A DNA stretch of 64,000 bases from Gordonia terrae. Its GTDB lineage: Bacteria > Actinomycetota > Actinomycetes > Mycobacteriales > Mycobacteriaceae. Below are positions 24,862-32,661 of this stretch, in pieces. The notes below the pieces were generated by a model that was not told the DNA's origin, made no database searches, and was given only the letters and a program-made list of their open reading frames with translations. Within the stretch, counting starts at the first letter, position 1. Each line of letters begins with the position of its first letter. The translations under genes were made by a program, and so were the position numbers. The stretch spans positions 558,001 through 622,000 of the forward strand of contig NZ_CP016594.1 of NCBI RefSeq assembly GCF_001698225.1. The letters run 5' to 3'.

Positions 24862-26033
24862 CTCCCGACGGTGGTCATCGAGTTGTGGTGCTCGGTGGCG
24901 GAATCGGCGGTGGACGCACCTGTGCCGCACTCCGATCGGAGGGTTTCGACGGTCACATCACCCTCATCGGTGGGGAGGAGCACGACCCCTATGACCGTCC
25001 GCCGCTGAGCAAGGCGTGTCTCACCGAGTCCGCCGACCCCGGCCTCGGACTCGACTTCGAGGAACTCGAGGTCTCGGTCCGGCGCGGCGTGTGGGCGACC
25101 GGACTTGATCGGGGCGCCAAGATCGTCGCGACCACCGGTGGTGACATCGGTTACGACACACTGGTTCTCGCAACCGGTTCGGCACCAGTTCGACTCCCTG
25201 GGCCGGGTGAACAATTGACTTTGCGCACACGAGAAGACGCCGAGAAGCTTGCGGCGGTGCTACGGCCCGGGGCGCGGATGGTCATCGTGGGAGCCGGTTG
25301 GATTGGCGCCGAGGTTGCCACTGCAGCGAAGGGTTTCGGCTGCTCGGTGGTGTGCGTCGAGGCAGGTGACGGCCCGCACGCGGGTCCGTTCGGTGCAGCG
25401 GTGTCCCAACGAATGGCCGAGATGTGGGAGGGCGTCGACCTCCGCGTGCGAACAGGTGTGGCCGAAGTCGAGGACGCCGGCGTCCGGCTCATCGACGGCA
25501 CTCTGCTCACCGCGGACGCAGTCGTGGTCGGGGTTGGTTCGCGAGCTGATGTCGGCTGGCTGGCCGCGGCGGGTCTCGACGTCGATCGGCACGGGATATG
25601 CGTCGATTCGGGGCGTCGGACAAACGATCCTTCGATCTATGCGATCGGTGACGTCGCGAGCCGGTGGAGCGACCGTCTGTCGGCGCGGGTCCACACCGGC
25701 CACTGGGATGAGGCGGCAGTAGGCGGCGCGGTCGCGGCGCGCTCGATCATGCATTGCGACAGGGGGACCGATGACATCCCCTACTTCTGGTCAGACCAGT
25801 TCGGGCGCAAAGTGCAGTATGTCGGGCAACATCGCCGAGGGCATCGGTTGATCGTCCGCGATCACCCGACGACGGATCGCTGGGGTGCGGTCTGGCTCGA
25901 CGAGTGCGATCGCGTTGCCGCCCACCTGTCGGTTGGTTTTCCGCGGGCAATGATCCACGCGCGATCCGCCATCGCGGACGGCCGCCGGGTGGATCGGAGG
26001 ACTCTGGCTGATCTGACTGCACCGCTGGGATGA
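24858..26033 (+). CDS. FAD/NAD(P)H ferredoxin reductase for the P450 chain
   Basis: A 391-residue reductase of the putidaredoxin-reductase/rubredoxin-reductase type. It has FAD motif VVLGGGIGGGRTCAALR, PYDRPPLSK, VLATGSAPVRLPG, NAD motif VIVGAGWIGAEVATAAKG, and the second FAD motif IYAIGDVASRW. It should reduce the ferredoxin encoded at 16002 and so drive the P450s. The ATG overlaps the preceding stop (ATGA). It is the last gene of the operon that begins at 14203. Confidence 0.92.
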   Translation: MTPDGGHRVVVLGGGIGGGRTCAALRSEGFDGHITLIGGEEHDPYDRPPLSKACLTESADPGLGLDFEELEVSVRRGVWATGLDRGAKIVATTGGDIGYDTLVLATGSAPVRLPGPGEQLTLRTREDAEKLAAVLRPGARMVIVGAGWIGAEVATAAKGFGCSVVCVEAGDGPHAGPFGAAVSQRMAEMWEGVDLRVRTGVAEVEDAGVRLIDGTLLTADAVVVGVGSRADVGWLAAAGLDVDRHGICVDSGRRTNDPSIYAIGDVASRWSDRLSARVHTGHWDEAAVGGAVAARSIMHCDRGTDDIPYFWSDQFGRKVQYVGQHRRGHRLIVRDHPTTDRWGAVWLDECDRVAAHLSVGFPRAMIHARSAIADGRRVDRRTLADLTAPLG

Positions 26034-26084
26034 GCGCATCGGCCGGGTTCGGACTCGATGCGCGGACCCGCCTCGATGTGATAG

Positions 26085-26098
26085 ATCATCGGTATGAA
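26085..26098. promoter_or_regulatory. Degenerate copy of the block operator before the GntR gene
   Basis: ATCATCGGTATGAA matches the consensus at both outer arms (ATCATC and ATGAA) but not in the central CATG. It lies 51 bases before the preferred GntR start. It may be an autoregulatory site or chance. Confidence 0.3.
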
Positions 26099-26149
26099 TT
26101 GCTGACCCGTGGAAACTCCGCAGGTACTGCTATCAGGGATGGGGACAAC

Positions 26150-26950
26150 ATGACCGAATCGAATGCCAGGACGCGTGACATCGCTGACCAGCCCGCGATC
26201 GCGATTGCGGGAGGCGGTTCGGTACTCCGTCCGTTGAAGGCTGCGGAGGTCGTCGCGCGCGCGGTTGTGCGAACCATTCGCTCCGAGGGTCTTCAGACCG
26301 GGGACAGTCTGCCGTCCGAGGCCGAGATGCTCCCTCAGTACGGGGTGAGTCGCGAATCCTTACGAGAGGGATTGCGGCTTCTGGAGGTCCAGGGCATGAT
26401 CTCCATCCGCCGCGGGCCCGGAGGAGGCCCGATCGTCGGCACGGTCGATTCGGCCAACCTGGGTCGGATGGAGGCGCTGTACCTCCATCTCGCCGGGGCG
26501 ACATACGACGAGTTGTTCGAGACGTGGGTGTTCGCCGAGACCACCCTGGCCGGGATGGCAGCTGCAAACCCTGACAGCGAGGCGCGCCATGCCGCCATGG
26601 CACCGTACATCGACGGGCTCGTGGACGAGGTCGTGCACGGCGACCTCGACGTCTACATGTCCGGACACGAGGGCTTTCACGGATCGGTGGCGGCCCTTGC
26701 GGGCAATCGCGTCTTTCAGGTGACCTTCCGCGCCTACGGACAGATCGTTGCCCACCACCTGGCCATGGTCGGCGACGTCAAGTTGATCCATCAGGAGCTC
26801 GTCGACGACCATCTCGAACTCGCCCAAGTGATCTCCGAAGGAGATCCCGAACGGGCATCCACATTGATGAACCAGCACCTGACTCGTGTTCTCGCGTTGA
26901 ACCGAGCGCAGCTGGGCACTCTCCTCGACGGCGACGTGGAGTGGGTCTGA
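26150..26950 (+). CDS. GntR-family (FadR/FCD subfamily) transcriptional regulator
   Basis: A 266-residue regulator. The N-terminal winged helix-turn-helix spans about residues 30-100 (DSLPSEAEMLPQYGVSRESLREGL in outline, then GMISIRRGPGGGPIVG). The C-terminal helical FCD-like effector domain has the metal or ligand His and Asp candidates YMSGHEGFHGSVAALAGN and VDDHLELAQVISEGD. I prefer ATG 26150 (GGGGA upstream) over 26030 because a longer form would add an unconserved tail and place a possible operator inside the gene. It is the only transcription factor in the catabolic block and so the best candidate to read the repeated palindrome. Its effector is probably a CoA ester or acid intermediate. 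Confidence 0.88.
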   Translation: MTESNARTRDIADQPAIAIAGGGSVLRPLKAAEVVARAVVRTIRSEGLQTGDSLPSEAEMLPQYGVSRESLREGLRLLEVQGMISIRRGPGGGPIVGTVDSANLGRMEALYLHLAGATYDELFETWVFAETTLAGMAAANPDSEARHAAMAPYIDGLVDEVVHGDLDVYMSGHEGFHGSVAALAGNRVFQVTFRAYGQIVAHHLAMVGDVKLIHQELVDDHLELAQVISEGDPERASTLMNQHLTRVLALNRAQLGTLLDGDVEWV

Positions 26951-26989
26951 ATCCCTCCCGAGTCGTCGACTCACAGAAGGAAATTCACG

Positions 26990-28609
26990 ATGTTCTTCCA
27001 CGAGTCCATCGCCAGGTCGCTGCGCGCCGAAGGCGTCACCAGCATCTTCGGCGTGATGGGTGACGCGAATCTGTACATGATGGACAGCTTCGCGGATCTC
27101 GATGACACCCAGTTCATCTCGACTTCCAACGAGGCCGGGGCGATCACCGCGGCCAACGGATACGCTCGCGTCACCGGAGGTCTCGGCGTGGCCAGCGTGA
27201 CCCATGGCCCCGCGCTCACCAACACCTTGACCGGCTTGGTCGAGAGTGTGAAGGATCGGACCCCGGTACTCCTCGTCGCCGGTGACACCGCGGTTGTCGA
27301 TCGCGACAACTTCCAGAACATCGCCCAGCGTGAGCTGGTCGTCGCCACGGGTGCCGGTTTCGAACAGGTGCGGTCTGTCGAGACGATTGCGGAGGACGTC
27401 GCCGTTGCGGTTCGCCGCGCGATGACCGAACGTCGGCCGATCGTGCTCAATGTGCCGATCGAGTTCCAGTGGCAGCAGGCCGGACACTCTGCCGGAGAGC
27501 GCAGGTGGGCGCCGGTTCAGGCAGTGCGGCCGGCAGCGCAGGCGCTCGAGGATGCGGTGGCAGTCGTTGCTGCTGCCCGACGGCCGTTGGTGATCTCCGG
27601 GCAGGGCGTGATGTCTGCCGAGGCGCGCGCCGCCGTCGCGCGTTTCGCCCACCGTATCGGCGCGCCTCTCGGTACCACACTGCGCGGCCGCGATTCATAT
27701 CGCGACGACCCGCACAACATCGGCATCGTCGGCACCATCTCGCACGAGGTCGCCCTCGATGTGATCGGCGATGCGGACACCGTGATCGCCTTCGGTGCCG
27801 GGTTGAACAAGTGGACGACTCTGGAAGGCAGCGTGCTCGCCGGCCGCCGCGTAGTTCAGATCGATTGTGACCGAGACGCCCTGCACCGCAATGGTTCCGC
27901 TGATGTCGTGGTTCTCGGCGATGCCGCGGCGACCGCGGATGAGCTCGTGGAGATGCTCGACTCGATCGAGGTTCCGGCAACCGGTTTCGCCTCGCCGGAA
28001 CTCGCGGCGCGACTGACCGAGCGCCGCGATGACGGGTTCGTGGACCGCAGTCGCGTCGGAACGGTGGATCTCCGCTCGGCGATGATCGCCATCGAGAATG
28101 CTTTCCCGCGCGATCGCGCTCTGGTCTATGACGGTGGCCGGTTCATCTTCAACGCGTTCGCGCTGTTTCACGTCGAGCAACCCCGGGACTACGTGCACAC
28201 GGTGAACTTCGGATCCATCGGACTGGGGATGGGAAATGCGATCGGTGCAGCGGTCGGTTCCCGTCGGCCGACCCTGTTGGTCACCGGTGACGGTGGCTTC
28301 ATGCTCGGCGGTCTCGCCGAGTTCAACACCGCGGTGCGTCACGGACTCGATCTCGTGGTCGCGGTCTTCAACGACGGGGCCTACGGCGCCGAACACATCC
28401 AGTTCCGCCGAAAGGAGCTGGATCCGTCTCGGTCGACGTTCGATTGGCCGGACTTCGCGCCAGTGGCCGAATCGCTCGGTGGGCGGGGCTACACGGTGAG
28501 GTCGTTGGACGATCTCCATCGGGCCCTTGCCGAGCTGCCGAATCGCGATCGTCCGATTCTGCTGGACATCAAGCTGGACCCGGACGAAGTCGACTCAGCG
28601 GGACACTGA
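26990..28609 (+). CDS. TPP-dependent decarboxylase/lyase (acetolactate synthase-like family)
   Basis: A 539-residue three-domain ThDP enzyme. The Pyr domain contains the activating Glu in TSNEAGAITAANGYARV in outline (around residue 48); the middle domain spans ~190-330; the PP domain binds ThDP-Mg through GDGGFMLGGLAEFNT and ends NDGAYGAEH. Relatives include benzoylformate decarboxylase, 2-hydroxyacyl-CoA lyase and acetolactate synthase; the sequence does not decide which. In this block, cleaving a 2-oxo acid or 2-hydroxyacyl-CoA to an aldehyde would link the FMN oxidase and the aldehyde dehydrogenase. AGAAGGAA precedes the ATG. It lies 39 bases after the GntR gene and is probably co-transcribed with it. 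Confidence 0.88.
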   Translation: MFFHESIARSLRAEGVTSIFGVMGDANLYMMDSFADLDDTQFISTSNEAGAITAANGYARVTGGLGVASVTHGPALTNTLTGLVESVKDRTPVLLVAGDTAVVDRDNFQNIAQRELVVATGAGFEQVRSVETIAEDVAVAVRRAMTERRPIVLNVPIEFQWQQAGHSAGERRWAPVQAVRPAAQALEDAVAVVAAARRPLVISGQGVMSAEARAAVARFAHRIGAPLGTTLRGRDSYRDDPHNIGIVGTISHEVALDVIGDADTVIAFGAGLNKWTTLEGSVLAGRRVVQIDCDRDALHRNGSADVVVLGDAAATADELVEMLDSIEVPATGFASPELAARLTERRDDGFVDRSRVGTVDLRSAMIAIENAFPRDRALVYDGGRFIFNAFALFHVEQPRDYVHTVNFGSIGLGMGNAIGAAVGSRRPTLLVTGDGGFMLGGLAEFNTAVRHGLDLVVAVFNDGAYGAEHIQFRRKELDPSRSTFDWPDFAPVAESLGGRGYTVRSLDDLHRALAELPNRDRPILLDIKLDPDEVDSAGH

Positions 28610-29482
28610 CCCGCCCGTCATCCCGATCCCGAGTCGCCGAGCGTGCTCGGCGAGGATCTCGGACCGGTGCGGGTCGGTGCTGGGCCAGACGACGTCGGCC
28701 CAGATCACGATGTCGTCGAATCCGGCGTCGATCCATCGACGGAGCTCGTCGGTGTCGGCGCCGGGCATTCGGAACCAGGTCCGAAACGGGGTGGAGCGGT
28801 CGTGCCGTGCGGTCTCGGAGTCGAGCCGGTCGCGCAACCCGACCGCTTCCGCGAGTGTCGGGGTGCCGCTGCTCAACCAGCCGTCGCCGAGCGATGCGGC
28901 GCGTCGGAGCGCGCGGTCGGAGTTGCCTCCGAGTATCAGGGGCACCGAGGTGGAGGAATCGGTGATCTGGACGGGCTCGAACCGGTACTCGCCGGTCGTT
29001 CGCGAGATCCAGCCGCCGCCAAGGGCTTCACGGATGATCCCGGTCCCGTCTCGTAGACATCGGAACCTGGCCTCGAATGGTGCGTTCAGAGCGGCGAACT
29101 CCTCGACGAGCCAGCCCGCGCCGAGACCCAGGATCAATCGGTTTCCGGTGACCTCCGCGACGGTGCACGCCGAGCGCGCGATCTGCAGAGGATGCCGCAG
29201 CGGCGCCACGTAGACCCCGGTGGCCAACGTGATGCGGTGCGTCACCGCACCCGCCGCCGCCAGCGCCGACAGGGGATCCACGAGGCGCACGGAGGCGTGC
29301 GCATGCCCGGTGGTGTGATGGCGGACGGCTGCGGCTGCCTGCGGATGAGATGACTTGTACCTCTGCGGGGCGAGAACGTGCTCACCGATCCACACGGAGT
29401 CGAATCCAGCGGCTTCGGCATCACGGGACAGAGCGATGATGTCTGGCGCAGCGAGGCCGTATGCGGAGAGTCCGATACGCAC
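28595..29482 (-). CDS. LLM-class (luciferase-like) F420- or flavin-dependent oxidoreductase
   Basis: A 295-residue TIM-barrel oxidoreductase. It has the family start RIGLSAYGLAAPDIIAL, AEAAGFDSVWIGEHV, RITLATGVYVAPLRHPLQIA in outline, LGLGAGWLVEEFAALN and PLILGGNSDRALRRAASLGDGW in outline. GTG 29482 follows GAAGGAAC at a good distance; upstream codons in frame would cross the operator. It could use F420, common in Mycobacteriales, or FMN. Its 3' end overlaps the convergent TPP-enzyme gene by 15 bases. It is divergent from the next SDR with operator copy 7 between. Confidence 0.87.
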   Translation of the reverse strand: MRIGLSAYGLAAPDIIALSRDAEAAGFDSVWIGEHVLAPQRYKSSHPQAAAAVRHHTTGHAHASVRLVDPLSALAAAGAVTHRITLATGVYVAPLRHPLQIARSACTVAEVTGNRLILGLGAGWLVEEFAALNAPFEARFRCLRDGTGIIREALGGGWISRTTGEYRFEPVQITDSSTSVPLILGGNSDRALRRAASLGDGWLSSGTPTLAEAVGLRDRLDSETARHDRSTPFRTWFRMPGADTDELRRWIDAGFDDIVIWADVVWPSTDPHRSEILAEHARRLGIGMTGGSVSR

Positions 29483-29555
29483 ATTCGTTCCTTCGTATTC
29501 CCGGTGGAGACGCACCGCGCGGATCGGGAGTTGTTGCCGCGCAGGCCTTGGCAAT

Positions 29556-29569
29556 AACATCATGAGAAA
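29556..29569. promoter_or_regulatory. Palindromic operator, copy 7 (divergent promoter)
   Basis: AACATCATGAGAAA, identical to copy 5, between the LLM gene (74 bases to its GTG, minus) and the SDR (103 bases to its ATG, plus). It is followed by TTATTCT, a possible -10. Confidence 0.6.
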
Positions 29570-29671
29570 TTATTCTCGAATGTGCCACCCCGATGGCATG
29601 GCGAACACCACCGTTCTCGGAACGAGCTGACCTCGCATACCCGCGGACACGTCGAAAGGTACTGCCGAACA

Positions 29672-30436
29672 ATGAAACTCAAGGGACTGTCGGTGGCGAT
29701 CACCGGTGGTGCATCCGGTCTCGGTCTCGCAACGGCCCAACGTGTCGTCGACGCCGGTGGGCTGGTCACCCTGATCGATCTGCCGACCTCGGACGGGCAG
29801 GCCGTGGCCGACGGCCTGGGCGCCGCTGCCTCGTTCGCCGCCGCCGACATCACCGATGCCGAACAGTTCGCCGCGGCACTCGATGTCGCCGACAACCGCG
29901 GAGGTCTGCGCGGGCTCGTGCACTGTGCCGGAGCCGGCCGCCGTATGCGCATCCTGGACAAGGAAGGCAAGGCCGGTTCAGTCGAGGACTTCGAGTCCGT
30001 CATCAGGCTCAACCTCGTGGGGTCGTTCCATGCGCTCTCGCTCGGCGCCGAGCGCATCGCTCGGCTCGATCCGATCGACGGTGAGCGTGGGGCGATCATC
30101 ATGACCGCGTCGGTCGCGGCGTTCGAGGGTCAGATCGGCCAGATCAACTATTCGGCGTCCAAGGCCGGGATCGTCGGGATGACGTTGGTCGCAGCCCGCG
30201 ATCTGGCGAGCAAACTGATTCGGGTGAACACCGTCGCGCCGGGCATCATGGACACCCCGTTGCTGGCCCGGTTGCCCGAGAATGTGCGGACGTCGTTGGC
30301 CTCGAGCATTCCGAATCCGGCGCGGCTGGGCCGGCCGGAGGAGTTCGGTCAGCTCGCGGCCTCGATCCTGGAGAACGCGTATCTCAACGGCGAGACCATC
30401 CGCCTCGACGGGGCGATCCGGATGGCTCCGCGATGA
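29672..30436 (+). CDS. SDR of the 17-beta-HSD10/3-hydroxyacyl-CoA dehydrogenase type
   Basis: A 254-residue SDR with TGGASGLGLATAQRVVDAG, the NAD-favouring Asp in TLIDLP, VHCAGAGRR in place of NNAG, the Ser in TASVAAFEGQIGQINYSASKAG in outline (YSASK), and TVAPGIMDTPLL. This pattern matches HSD10-like 3-hydroxyacyl-CoA dehydrogenases, which also oxidise steroid alcohols. GAAAGG lies about 12 bases before ATG 29672; the longer upstream frame is not protein-like. Confidence 0.9.
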   Translation: MKLKGLSVAITGGASGLGLATAQRVVDAGGLVTLIDLPTSDGQAVADGLGAAASFAAADITDAEQFAAALDVADNRGGLRGLVHCAGAGRRMRILDKEGKAGSVEDFESVIRLNLVGSFHALSLGAERIARLDPIDGERGAIIMTASVAAFEGQIGQINYSASKAGIVGMTLVAARDLASKLIRVNTVAPGIMDTPLLARLPENVRTSLASSIPNPARLGRPEEFGQLAASILENAYLNGETIRLDGAIRMAPR

Positions 30437-30482
30437 TCGCGGTCGGTCGCGGCCGGACGCCAGGATTTGTGATCCCCGCACC

Positions 30483-31037
30483 GTGAGGCGCCGTCGAAGG
30501 CTTCCCACCGTCGATGACGTGATGCGACTGGATGAGGTGGACGTGGGTCCGATCCCGGCCGACCACATCGACGGGAACGGGCATCTCAGCGTGCGGTTCA
30601 TCGTGGAGATCGCAGCCCACGGGGCGCACGAGGTGCTGGTGGCCTGTGGGCTGACAGACGCGCGCCGCGCGAGTACCCATCAGGGTGTGTTCACCGCTGA
30701 GCACCACCTCGTCTATCTGAGTGAGATGAGGGTCGATTCCGATCTCGGCGTCTACGTGCGAATACTGGATCGGTCGAGTCGCGCGGTGATCCTGTTGGCG
30801 TTCGTCGTCGATCGGACACGGCGACGCGTCACCACGGTCCTTCGAACCGTAGTCGTCAGCGTCGACCTCACCACGCGGAGGGCGAGACCGTTTGCGCCAG
30901 AGGTGGCTCGTGAGATCGACAGGGTCATGCGCCGCCATGAATCGCTGTCCTGGTCGCCACCGTTTCCGCGATGGGGCAGGTTGTCTGGCTCTCGTCGGCG
31001 CAGGTGGCGACGCCGCATCGCCGGCGGCTTGCTGTAA
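30483..31037 (+). CDS. Hotdog-fold acyl-CoA thioesterase-like protein
   Basis: A ~170-185 residue protein of the 4-hydroxybenzoyl-CoA thioesterase type. IPADHIDGNGHLSVRFIVEIAA in outline carries the family's D-x-NGH motif near the start of the long helix, and SRAVILLAFVVDRTRRR, TVLRTVVVSVDL are the later strands. The extreme C-terminus is very Arg-rich (SGSRRRRWRRRIAGG), possibly disordered. It should hydrolyse a pathway acyl-CoA. The start is uncertain: GTG 30483, GTG 30519 or ATG 30522; none has a strong ribosome site. It follows the SDR by 46 bases and is probably in its operon. Confidence 0.7.
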   Translation: MRRRRRLPTVDDVMRLDEVDVGPIPADHIDGNGHLSVRFIVEIAAHGAHEVLVACGLTDARRASTHQGVFTAEHHLVYLSEMRVDSDLGVYVRILDRSSRAVILLAFVVDRTRRRVTTVLRTVVVSVDLTTRRARPFAPEVAREIDRVMRRHESLSWSPPFPRWGRLSGSRRRRWRRRIAGGLL

Positions 31038-31050
31038 CCCTCATGAGGAA
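31037..31050. promoter_or_regulatory. Palindromic operator, copy 8
   Basis: ACCCTCATGAGGAA overlaps the stop codon of the thioesterase-like gene by its first base and precedes the second P450 gene (128 bases to its TTG). It runs into TTAGTGTGG with the same spacing as copies 6 and 9. Confidence 0.6.
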
Positions 31051-31177
31051 TTAGTGTGGGCTGCGACACATCCGCTGCCTCCGTTTTGCGTGTGTCACTC
31101 ACCAAGTGGTCGAACGGAGGCCCGCGATCCCGCAGCCCTGTCGGGCGCTTCCGATCGACCAGTCGAGGAGACGTCTC

Positions 31178-32440
31178 TTGAGTGCACATACGACGACCCA
31201 GCTCACCGATGCGGAGTTGGCTGACGCTGCCGAGCGACTCGAGCGTGCGAAGACTGCCGGCTGTCCGGTCGTCGACTTCGATTACACGACACGCCGGCCC
31301 GCGATGACCTACTTCGAGGAGTTCGACAAGCTCCGCCACCAGACGCCCACGGCGTATTCGTCGTATGGGCCCGGCTTCTGGATGCTGCTCACTTCTGACC
31401 TGGTCCGCGAGGCGTATCAGACCCCGGAGATATTCAGCAGTAGCGCGACGATTCCGTCGGTTCCGAACCCGGATTGGCACTGGATTCCGACGATGGTCGA
31501 CCCGCCGTTGCACGGCGAGTACCGCCGGATGCTCAACATCGCGTTCTCGCCGCGCTTCGTGAAGCAGAATGAGGACCGGATTCGGCAGGACTGCATCGAG
31601 ACCATCGAGGAGTTCGCCTCCGCCGGACACTGCGATTTCCTGGAGCAGTTCGCGAAAGTGTTTCCGACACAGGTGTTCCTGCGCATCGTTGGCTTGCCGA
31701 TGGAGCATGCCGACATGTTCATGGCCTGGGTCGAGGCGACGTTCGACGGTTTGGGTCACCTGGGGGATGATGCGCTGGACCAGCGGGAGGCGCAGGTCGC
31801 GATCAAAGAGTACTTCTCGCGGGTCTTGACCGACCGGCGCGAGAACCCGCCGGCCGATGCAGACGACGACTTCTTCTCCATCCTGGCGTCCACCGTGATC
31901 GGCGGGGAACCGATCACCGACGAGGCGTTCACCAACATGGCTGAGGTCATTCTGCTGGCCGGTCTGGACACGGTGAAGAGCCAGCTCAGTTACATGTTCT
32001 ATCACCTGGCCAACACTCCGAGTGATCGAGAATGGCTTGTCCGCGAGCCCGAGATCATTCCGAATGCCGTCGAAGAGTTCCTGCGTGCCCACAACATCGT
32101 CATGACCGCGCGGCAGATCGCCGAAGACACCGAGTTCCATGGTTGTCCGATGAAGAAGGGCGACATGGTGATGGTCGCCAATCCGTCGGCATCGCGCGAC
32201 GAGGCGGAGTTCGACAACCCGACCGAGATCCAGTTCGATCGCCAGATCACCGCCCACTATTCCTTCGCGGGTGGGCCGCATCGCTGCGTCGGAGCACACC
32301 TCGTACGCACCGAGTTGGCGATCGCGCTGGAGGAGTGGCACAAGCGGATCCCGAACTACTCCGTCACCAATACGGAGGGTCTCGTCGAAGCCGGACCGAC
32401 CGTCGGACTCGAACGTCTGGAGTTGGGGTGGTCGGTGTGA
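31178..32440 (+). CDS. Cytochrome P450 (P450cam-like), paralogue B, TTG start
   Basis: A 420-residue P450 collinear and about 85% identical with the one at 14743. It keeps the heme loop FAGGPHRCVGAHLVR (Cys370), AGLDTV in the I-helix and EFLR in the K-helix. I set the start at TTG 31178 because GAGGAGA lies just upstream and because the product then has exactly the length and N-terminal alignment of its paralogue; the longer ATG-started frame adds an unrelated 24 residues. No ferredoxin follows it, so it probably borrows the ferredoxin at 16002 or the ferredoxin-reductase at 35627. It is transcribed alone from the copy-8 promoter. Confidence 0.93.
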   Translation: MSAHTTTQLTDAELADAAERLERAKTAGCPVVDFDYTTRRPAMTYFEEFDKLRHQTPTAYSSYGPGFWMLLTSDLVREAYQTPEIFSSSATIPSVPNPDWHWIPTMVDPPLHGEYRRMLNIAFSPRFVKQNEDRIRQDCIETIEEFASAGHCDFLEQFAKVFPTQVFLRIVGLPMEHADMFMAWVEATFDGLGHLGDDALDQREAQVAIKEYFSRVLTDRRENPPADADDDFFSILASTVIGGEPITDEAFTNMAEVILLAGLDTVKSQLSYMFYHLANTPSDREWLVREPEIIPNAVEEFLRAHNIVMTARQIAEDTEFHGCPMKKGDMVMVANPSASRDEAEFDNPTEIQFDRQITAHYSFAGGPHRCVGAHLVRTELAIALEEWHKRIPNYSVTNTEGLVEAGPTVGLERLELGWSV

Positions 32441-32563
32441 ATCCGCCGACAAGGTGAAGCGGATCGCCGAGACGAATGCACGGGAACTCCTGTCGGCCAG
32501 TCGGATTGGGAGTAATCGAGTCCCTCCGCCATCGAAGCCATCCGGCGGGCCGCAGTTGACTAA

Positions 32564-32577
32564 ATCATCATGAGGAA
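32564..32577. promoter_or_regulatory. Palindromic operator, copy 9
   Basis: ATCATCATGAGGAA, 85 bases before the APH-like kinase gene that opens a five-gene operon. It is followed by TTAAGGTGTG with the same spacing to GTG as at copies 6 and 8. Confidence 0.65.
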
Positions 32578-32661
32578 TTAAGGTGTGACTGTGTTCACTC
32601 ATACAGGCCGCGCCCGCCGTGCGCCATGGGACCGGTGCTCGAAGGCCGGGAGCGTTGACGC

